Assembly (NCBI GenBank): GCA_947595415.1
Contig: CANQER010000031.1
Coordinates: 1 to 10,790 of the forward strand
Direction: 5' to 3'
Length of the DNA stretch: 10,790 bases
Source of the DNA: an uncultured Bacilli bacterium
GTDB taxonomy: Bacteria; Bacillota_I; Bacilli_A; RF39; UBA660
Position 1 is the first letter of the stretch. Each line of letters begins with the position of its first letter. A program made the translations under genes and the position numbers. Below the pieces are notes generated by a model. That model was not told the DNA's origin and searched no databases. It was given only the letters and a program-made list of their open reading frames with translations. Shown here piece after piece: positions 6,519 to 10,790 of the stretch.

Positions 6519-6527
6519 ATTATATCA
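6519..6527 (-). promoter_or_regulatory. Extended -10 promoter of the rimP-nusA-infB operon
   Basis: The minus strand reads TGATATAAT: a perfect TATAAT (6519-6524) with the extended -10 TG (6526-6527). The best upstream hexamer is TTTAAA at 16 bases, a poor -35. Predicted transcription start near 6511-6512 gives a leader of about 45 bases containing the stem-loop. It is the only good candidate between rimP and the divergent gene. Confidence 0.65.
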
Positions 6528-6566
6528 TAATTTTCTAAATTTTAAAACTTTTTTTAACTATTTCTT

Positions 6567-6593
6567 TTGTAATTTAAAAAATTGGTATATAAT
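6567..6593 (+). promoter_or_regulatory. Candidate promoter of the CPBP protease gene
   Basis: TATAAT at 6588-6593 with TTGTAA (6567-6572) as a possible -35, but the spacing is only 15 bases. The predicted start near 6600 would put the ribosome binding site AGGTGAT (6600-6606) at the very 5' end of the transcript. A promoter must lie in the region between the divergent genes, but this exact placement is uncertain. Confidence 0.35.
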
Positions 6594-6609
6594 ATTAATA
6601 GGTGATAAT

Positions 6610-7299
6610 ATGAATAGTAAATTAAAAGGTATTATAAGTATCTTAATTTTTATGGTGTATTTATTTCAATCTTATATTTTAACTTATGTTTTTGGTTTGT
6701 TTAATATCGATATTACAAGTCTATCAAATACTGTTAGAGTAATTATATCTTTTAGTGTAGAATTAGTTTTACTAATGATTTTAATATTTATTTTTAAGGA
6801 TATTTTAAAAGAAAAACTAAAAGATTTCAAACAAAACAATGTAGAATATTTTAATAAGTATTTTAAATATTGGTTTTTAATACTAGGGATAATGTTTATA
6901 AGTAATGGAATAATTTCTATTATAAATGGAGGAGATATAGCTAATAATGAAGAGATTATTATGGATGCTTTCAAATTAAATCCTATTTATATATATATAA
7001 CAGGGGTATTCTTAGCTCCTTTATTTGAGGAATTAATTTTTAGACAAGGGGTAAGATGTATTTTTAAAAACAATATTATTTTTATTCTATTTTCAGGTTT
7101 ACTTTTTGGAAGTATGCATGTTTTAACTTCTCTTCAAACTCCACTTGATTTATTATATTTAATCCCTTATAGTGCTCCAGGTTTTATATTTGCTTATATT
7201 TTAACTAAATCAGATAATGTTTTTGTTCCTATTTTAATTCATATGTTTCATAATGGTCTAGCTATTTCATTAGAGTTTATACTTTTGATATTTGGTTAA
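6610..7299 (+). CDS. CPBP family intramembrane metalloprotease (Abi/CaaX-like)
   Basis: A 229-residue polytopic membrane protein with about seven hydrophobic segments (roughly 7-31, 43-63, 88-105, 126-139, 153-169, 178-198 and 205-228). It carries the three CPBP motifs: EELIFR (140-145, the EExxxR motif), F166-x3-H170 and HMFHN (211-215, supplying H214 and N215). These residues form the putative glutamate/histidine active site in the membrane, related to CaaX prenyl protease Rce1. Bacterial members are linked to bacteriocin immunity, surface protein processing or unknown roles; nothing here picks one. The start has a strong AGGTGATAAT site. The downstream phosphoesterase gene begins 9 bases after the stop, so the two form an operon. 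The family is secure, the substrate unknown. Confidence 0.9.
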   Translation: MNSKLKGIISILIFMVYLFQSYILTYVFGLFNIDITSLSNTVRVIISFSVELVLLMILIFIFKDILKEKLKDFKQNNVEYFNKYFKYWFLILGIMFISNGIISIINGGDIANNEEIIMDAFKLNPIYIYITGVFLAPLFEELIFRQGVRCIFKNNIIFILFSGLLFGSMHVLTSLQTPLDLLYLIPYSAPGFIFAYILTKSDNVFVPILIHMFHNGLAISLEFILLIFG

Positions 7300-7308
7300 G
7301 GAGTTTAT

Positions 7309-8160
7309 ATGAAAAAAGTAATATTTTTTATTCTAACATTTATTGTTTTAGTAGTATCTACTATTTTGTATAGTCATTTTATAGCTACTAAAGGACTTAA
7401 TGTAAAAGAATATAAACTGGTTAATAGTGATTTACCAAATAGTTATTATGGTCTTAAAATTGTTCATGTTTCAGATCTTCATTATAAAGCTAGTTTTACT
7501 AAAGATGAGTTAAATAATTTAGTAAACGAAATAAATAAGTTAAAACCTGATATTTTAGTTTATACAGGAGATTTAATTGATAAGAATACTTCTCTTGATA
7601 GTAACACAATTAATGTTATTTCTAAAGCTTTTAATAGTATTAAAACTAGTATTGGTAAATATATTATTACAGGAGATAACGATAATAGAAGTGAGTTTAA
7701 TAAAATTGTTGATAAAACTGATTTCATCCTACTTGATGATAGTTATGATGTTATTTATAAAGATGGATTAGAACCTATTGTTATAAGTGGGATATCATCA
7801 TCTAAGTTAGATATTAAAAAAAAGGTTGAAAGTTTTAATGATTATTTAGATTCGTTTAATGGCGATTTAGATAAAAAGCCTAAATTTAGTATTTTACTTA
7901 TTCATGAACCTGATTTTGTGGATAGTTTAAATGTTGATAATTATGATCTTATATTAGCTGGACATTCTCATAATGGACAGGTTGTGATTCCTTTTATAGG
8001 GGGACTTATTAGAAAAGAGAATGCTAAAAAATATTATAAACCTTATTATAAAATCAATGATACTGATTTTTATATTTCTGGTGGTTTAGGGACTGAAGAT
8101 GTTGAGTTTAGGTTGTTTAATAGGCCTTCTATTAATTTATATCGTTTGGTTAATTCTTAA
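7309..8160 (+). CDS. Membrane-anchored calcineurin-like metallophosphoesterase (YkuE-like)
   Basis: A 283-residue protein with one N-terminal membrane segment (about 4-24) and a phosphoesterase domain probably outside the cell. Metal-site motifs are SDLH (D56, H58), GDLID (87-91), H199 in LLIHEPDF and GHSHNGQ (218-224, the usual GHxHGGQ). The third motif, normally GNHD/E, reads GDND (122-125): the metal-ligand Asn is Asp and the catalytic His is Asn. The enzyme may therefore be altered in activity or metal use. Substrates of relatives include phosphate esters and lipid-linked phosphates, none assignable here. The start is supported by AAGGAG. It is co-transcribed with the CPBP gene and ends before a strong terminator. 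Confidence 0.9.
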   Translation: MKKVIFFILTFIVLVVSTILYSHFIATKGLNVKEYKLVNSDLPNSYYGLKIVHVSDLHYKASFTKDELNNLVNEINKLKPDILVYTGDLIDKNTSLDSNTINVISKAFNSIKTSIGKYIITGDNDNRSEFNKIVDKTDFILLDDSYDVIYKDGLEPIVISGISSSKLDIKKKVESFNDYLDSFNGDLDKKPKFSILLIHEPDFVDSLNVDNYDLILAGHSHNGQVVIPFIGGLIRKENAKKYYKPYYKINDTDFYISGGLGTEDVEFRLFNRPSINLYRLVNS

Positions 8161-8176
8161 TTTTAAAAGTTTGGTT

Positions 8177-8208
8177 AAAAAAAATTATCGTTTTTGATAA
8201 TTTTTTTT
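8177..8208. terminator. Bidirectional intrinsic terminator between convergent genes
   Basis: A perfect 13-bp stem: an eight-A run plus TTATC (8177-8189) pairs with GATAA plus an eight-T run (8196-8208) around the loop GTTTTT. The A- and T-tracts give a U-run on either strand, so it can end both the phosphoesterase transcript (stop at 8160, plus strand) and the DUF362 transcript (stop at 8213, minus strand). Confidence 0.85.
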
Positions 8209-8212
8209 AATA

Positions 8213-9070
8213 TTATATTTCGATTAATTCGTATTCTCTATTTCCATAACCTAGGTTATATAAAGCTTCTATTGTATGGATTCCATTTCTTGATTCAATA
8301 CGTTCAATCAAATCAGCTTTACCAGGATCGTTTGAGTTATAAACTAGGTCGATACAAGCTTGATCTAAAGCTACAGGATCTGTTGATGAAAGTATTCCTA
8401 TATCTTTCATACAAGGGTCTTTAGCTACTTCACAGCAGTCACAATCAACTGACATATTACACATTATGTTTATATATAAGATTTTGTCTTTAAACATATC
8501 CATTACAGATGATGCAGCATCTGCCATAGCTTCTAGAAATTTATCATGATCAGCTGTCCAAAAGTTATCGATATTACCTACTCCATGGATATATTTTTTA
8601 CCAAATGAGGATGCAAATCCTATAGATAGTTGTTTGATTGCACCACCATATCCTCCCATAGGATGACCTTTAAAATGAGATAATACTAAAACTGAATCGT
8701 AGTTTTTTATGTTTTTACCAACATAGTTTTCTTTGATTACTTTTCCATTTGGGATGTCTAGTTTTATTTGTCCTTCTTCATCTAAAATATCTACTTTAAA
8801 GATATCCCATTTATGATCTTTTAGTAGTTGTTTATGTTTTTTTGTTTCGTTTCGCATTCCTTCATAAGCAGTGTTAGCTTCTACTACTGTTCCATTTAGG
8901 TATTCTATCATGGGTTTTAAAAATTCTGGACGAAGGTAGTTTTGGTTACCTGCTTCCCCAGAGTGCACTTTTATAGCGATATTACCTTGTAGGGGTTTTT
9001 CTAATACTTTGTACATTTCTATTACTTTTTCTGGGGTGATTGTTTTACTAAAATATACTTTTGATTTCAT
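8213..9070 (-). CDS. DUF362 domain-containing protein, no ferredoxin domain
   Basis: A 285-residue soluble protein matching the DUF362 family, whose biochemical role is not settled. Landmarks are the N-terminal IAIKVHSGEAGNQNYLRP (31-48), VLVLSHFKGHPMGGYGGAIK (127-146), the cysteine cluster C204, C210, C212, C213, C220, and DIGILSSTDPVALDQACIDL (223-242). Many relatives carry two 4Fe-4S ferredoxin motifs after this domain; none is present here and the protein ends at YELIEI. The cysteine cluster could bind a metal or cluster, which is inference. Start: ATG after AGAGGTC. It has its own extended -10 promoter, stands alone between an acyltransferase gene and a convergent operon, and ends at the shared terminator. 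Family call good, function unknown. Confidence 0.85.
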   Translation of the reverse strand: MKSKVYFSKTITPEKVIEMYKVLEKPLQGNIAIKVHSGEAGNQNYLRPEFLKPMIEYLNGTVVEANTAYEGMRNETKKHKQLLKDHKWDIFKVDILDEEGQIKLDIPNGKVIKENYVGKNIKNYDSVLVLSHFKGHPMGGYGGAIKQLSIGFASSFGKKYIHGVGNIDNFWTADHDKFLEAMADAASSVMDMFKDKILYINIMCNMSVDCDCCEVAKDPCMKDIGILSSTDPVALDQACIDLVYNSNDPGKADLIERIESRNGIHTIEALYNLGYGNREYELIEI

Positions 9071-9091
9071 AATGACCTCTTTTCTAATTAA

Positions 9092-9100
9092 ATTATATCA
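9092..9100 (-). promoter_or_regulatory. Extended -10 promoter of the DUF362 gene
   Basis: The minus strand reads TGATATAAT (TATAAT at 9092-9097), identical to the rimP operon promoter element, with no good -35. Predicted start is near 9085, about 15 bases before the ATG. The 113-base gap to the MBOAT gene shows no clear terminator, so read-through from that gene is also possible. Confidence 0.55.
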
Positions 9101-9183
9101 CGTTTATCTTATAAATTATACATATTAACTTTTAATTTTAGATATATTACTTGCAATTACAGATTACTTTTCCAAATTATATA

Positions 9184-10581
9184 TCAAAATCTAAAATATA
9201 TAAATGGATTATAACTATTATTTATTAAAAATATAATACAAAGTATAAAACACATAACTAAAAATATATTTGAAACAATATTTTTAAAAATACTATTATT
9301 AATTTTATTATTTAGATACTTAATTATTGGAAAACTAAATATTAAAGCTAATAATACAAATGGTAAATAATGTATTAAATAATAATTATGGGCTATATCT
9401 AAATAAATATTTCCTTTATTGAGAGTAAAAATATTTTTAATTAATGCAAATAATGTACTTATATTTTCCACTCTAAAGATAAGCCATCCAAAATTAATTA
9501 ATATAAATGAATAAATCCAACTAATTATTTTAGGAAGTTTATCTAAAATTTTATGTAGGAATAATTTTTCTATCATTAATATTATAAAGAAATAAATACC
9601 CCAAATTATAAAATTCCAACTATCTCCATGCCACAATCCTGTAAGAGCCCATACTATAAATGTATTAAATACCCATCTTAATTTTGAACATCTATTTCCA
9701 CCTAGAGGAATATATATGTAATCTCTAAACCAAGTAGATAATGATATGTGCCATCTTCTCCAAAACTCTGTTATACTTTTTGAAATATATGGATAATTAA
9801 AATTTTCTAAAAATTCAAATCCAAACATTTTTCCTAAACCAATTGCCATATCAGAGTAACCACTAAAATCAAAATATATTTGAAGAGTATATGATAAGGT
9901 CGCAAATATAATTAATAAAAAATTATACTCTACAACAGATGAACTATTAAAAATAGTATCTGCTATTATTGCTACATTATTAGCTAATATTATTTTTTTA
10001 GATAAACCAATTATAAATCTTTTAACTCCAGCTACAAATTTATCATAAGTAACTTTCCTATGACTTAATTCATCTTCTATAGTACTATATCTTACGATAG
10101 GTCCTGCTATTAGTTGAGGAAATAAAGCAACATATGTACCAAGTGTTATTATATTCTTTTGAACAGCTACCTTTCCCCTATAAACATCTATAACATAAGA
10201 TAATATTTGAAAAGTATAAAAACTAATTCCAATTGGTAAAATAACATCTAATAAACTTAAATTTATATTAAATAAATCATTTATATTTATTATAAAGAAA
10301 TTGAGATATTTAAATATAAATAATAATGAAACATTAAATATAACTGCTAAAATCATTAAAATTTTTTGATTATTTTTATATCTATCAATTAAAATTGCTA
10401 AAAAATAATTTATTATTATGGATAATAGCATTAAAAATATATATTTTGGTTCTCCCCAAGCATAAAATATAAGTGAAAAAATAAATAATATAATATTACG
10501 ATATTTTTCTTTTGATATATAATATATTATTAATAAAATAGGTAAAAAGATAAATAAAAATGTTAAACTACTAAAAAGCAT
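9184..10581 (-). CDS. MBOAT family O-acyltransferase (AlgI/PatA/DltB-like)
   Basis: A 465-residue polytopic membrane protein of the membrane-bound O-acyltransferase family, expected to move acyl (often acetyl) groups across the membrane to a surface or secreted polymer. Family landmarks in order: FSLIFYAWGEPKYIFLM (35-51), LPIGISFYTFQ (115-125), LFPQLIAGPIVRY (153-165), FDFSGYSDMAIGLGKMFGF (237-255), FWRRWHISLSTWFRDYIYIP (273-292) and TGLWHGDSWNFIIWG (314-328), whose His318 is the conserved catalytic histidine. About ten or more hydrophobic segments are visible and length is typical. The start follows GGGGAGGGG. It begins two bases after the stop of a probable DHHW-type partner gene, so the two are one operon. 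Acceptor polymer unknown; the family call is secure. Confidence 0.94.
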   Translation of the reverse strand: MLFSSLTFLFIFLPILLIIYYISKEKYRNIILFIFSLIFYAWGEPKYIFLMLLSIIINYFLAILIDRYKNNQKILMILAVIFNVSLLFIFKYLNFFIININDLFNINLSLLDVILPIGISFYTFQILSYVIDVYRGKVAVQKNIITLGTYVALFPQLIAGPIVRYSTIEDELSHRKVTYDKFVAGVKRFIIGLSKKIILANNVAIIADTIFNSSSVVEYNFLLIIFATLSYTLQIYFDFSGYSDMAIGLGKMFGFEFLENFNYPYISKSITEFWRRWHISLSTWFRDYIYIPLGGNRCSKLRWVFNTFIVWALTGLWHGDSWNFIIWGIYFFIILMIEKLFLHKILDKLPKIISWIYSFILINFGWLIFRVENISTLFALIKNIFTLNKGNIYLDIAHNYYLIHYLPFVLLALIFSFPIIKYLNNKINNSIFKNIVSNIFLVMCFILCIIFLINNSYNPFIYFRF

Positions 10582-10583
10582 TA

Positions 10584-10790
10584 TTACCCCTCCCCTATAT
10601 TAAAATCTTCATCTATTAAAATGTCAGTTGAAGCTAAAACTAATATTTTATCAATATCATGTGATTCCACATATGATTCAATATTAAAATCTTCATAATG
10701 TCTAAAATCTACAACATATGTGTTGTTAAAATGACTTGCTACTAAACGATTAATTGGATTTGAATAAGATGAAGCTATTAAAAGTAAATT
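10584..10790 (-). CDS. C-terminal fragment of a probable DHHW/SGNH-type protein, partner of the MBOAT acyltransferase
   Basis: An open frame enters from the right edge and ends at TAA (10584-10586), giving the last 68 residues of a protein. LLLIASSYSNP (2-12), then HFNNTYVVDFRHYEDFNI (20-37) and DIDKILVLASTDIL (45-58), resemble the end of DHHW proteins, where a DSY segment is followed by a strand with VVDxRYY and a helix-strand with the form IDxVLxL. Those proteins are relatives of DltD/AlgJ/AlgX-type SGNH enzymes and are commonly encoded next to MBOAT genes. The usual Asp-Ser-Tyr reads Ser-Ser-Tyr here. The last codons supply the MBOAT ribosome binding site and the gap is two bases. Family assignment is from a short fragment plus context. 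Confidence 0.65.
   Translation of the reverse strand, partial: NLLLIASSYSNPINRLVASHFNNTYVVDFRHYEDFNIESYVESHDIDKILVLASTDILIDEDFNIGEG

Noticed and set aside
6684..6974. Minus-strand frame of 96 codons inside the CPBP gene
   Set aside because: Antisense shadow of an AT-rich membrane-protein gene, without its own start signals.
8194..8424. Plus-strand frame of 76 codons overlapping the terminator and the 3' end of the DUF362 gene
   Set aside because: It starts inside the bidirectional terminator stem and is antisense to a conserved coding region.
9101..9183. Short direct repeat ATTACTT in the gap between the MBOAT and DUF362 genes
   Set aside because: Seven-base repeats are expected by chance in such AT-rich DNA, and no operator-like symmetry or terminator accompanies them.

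Overview
This is a strongly AT-rich chromosomal window from a low-GC Gram-positive relative: Bacillota, probably Bacilli, Erysipelotrichia or an uncultured Mollicutes-like gut lineage. The evidence is the nusA-infB gene set, extended AGGAGGTGAT-type ribosome binding sites, sigma-A-like promoters and U-tailed terminators. TGA is used as a normal stop (infB, nusA, the MBOAT gene) and tryptophan is TGG, so the Mycoplasma code does not apply. The tRNA gene encodes its own CCA end. The genus cannot be fixed from the sequence alone.

Left edge (1-543, minus strand): the 5' part of an unrecognised gene with a near-consensus sigma-A promoter. Next to it is a tRNA-Leu(CAA) gene with its own extended -10 promoter and terminator.

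Core (573-6527, minus strand): one long informational operon, transcribed rimP - nusA - ylxR/rnpM - dCMP deaminase - infB - rbfA - scpA - scpB. It starts at an extended -10 promoter, followed almost at once by a perfect 9-bp hairpin in the rimP leader, and it ends in an intrinsic terminator. It joins ribosome maturation (RimP, RbfA), transcription elongation/termination (NusA), translation initiation (IF-2), RNA metabolism (YlxR), thymidylate precursor supply (dCMP deaminase) and chromosome segregation (ScpA and ScpB, the non-SMC subunits of condensin). Most junctions are overlapping or have the stop codon inside the next ribosome binding site. Three departures from the usual Bacilli layout stand out: RimP has lost its C-terminal domain, a dCMP deaminase sits where ylxQ normally lies, and scpAB follow rbfA. 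The only wide gap in the operon (51 bases, rbfA-scpA) holds a possible weak terminator and a promoter-like site.

Right half: a divergent plus-strand pair (6610-8160) encodes a CPBP-family membrane protease and a membrane-anchored metallophosphoesterase with a non-canonical GDND motif. It ends in a 13-bp terminator shared with a convergent minus-strand DUF362 protein (8213-9070). At the right edge (9184-10790, minus strand) an MBOAT O-acyltransferase follows the C-terminal end of what looks like a DHHW/SGNH-type partner protein. This pairing is typical of O-acylation of cell-surface or secreted polymers.

Most of the window is conserved housekeeping sequence. I see no CRISPR array, insertion sequence, phage module or clearly new defence or biosynthetic system. 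The points worth a second look concern operon architecture, the rimP leader and truncation, the phosphoesterase motif and the acyltransferase pair.
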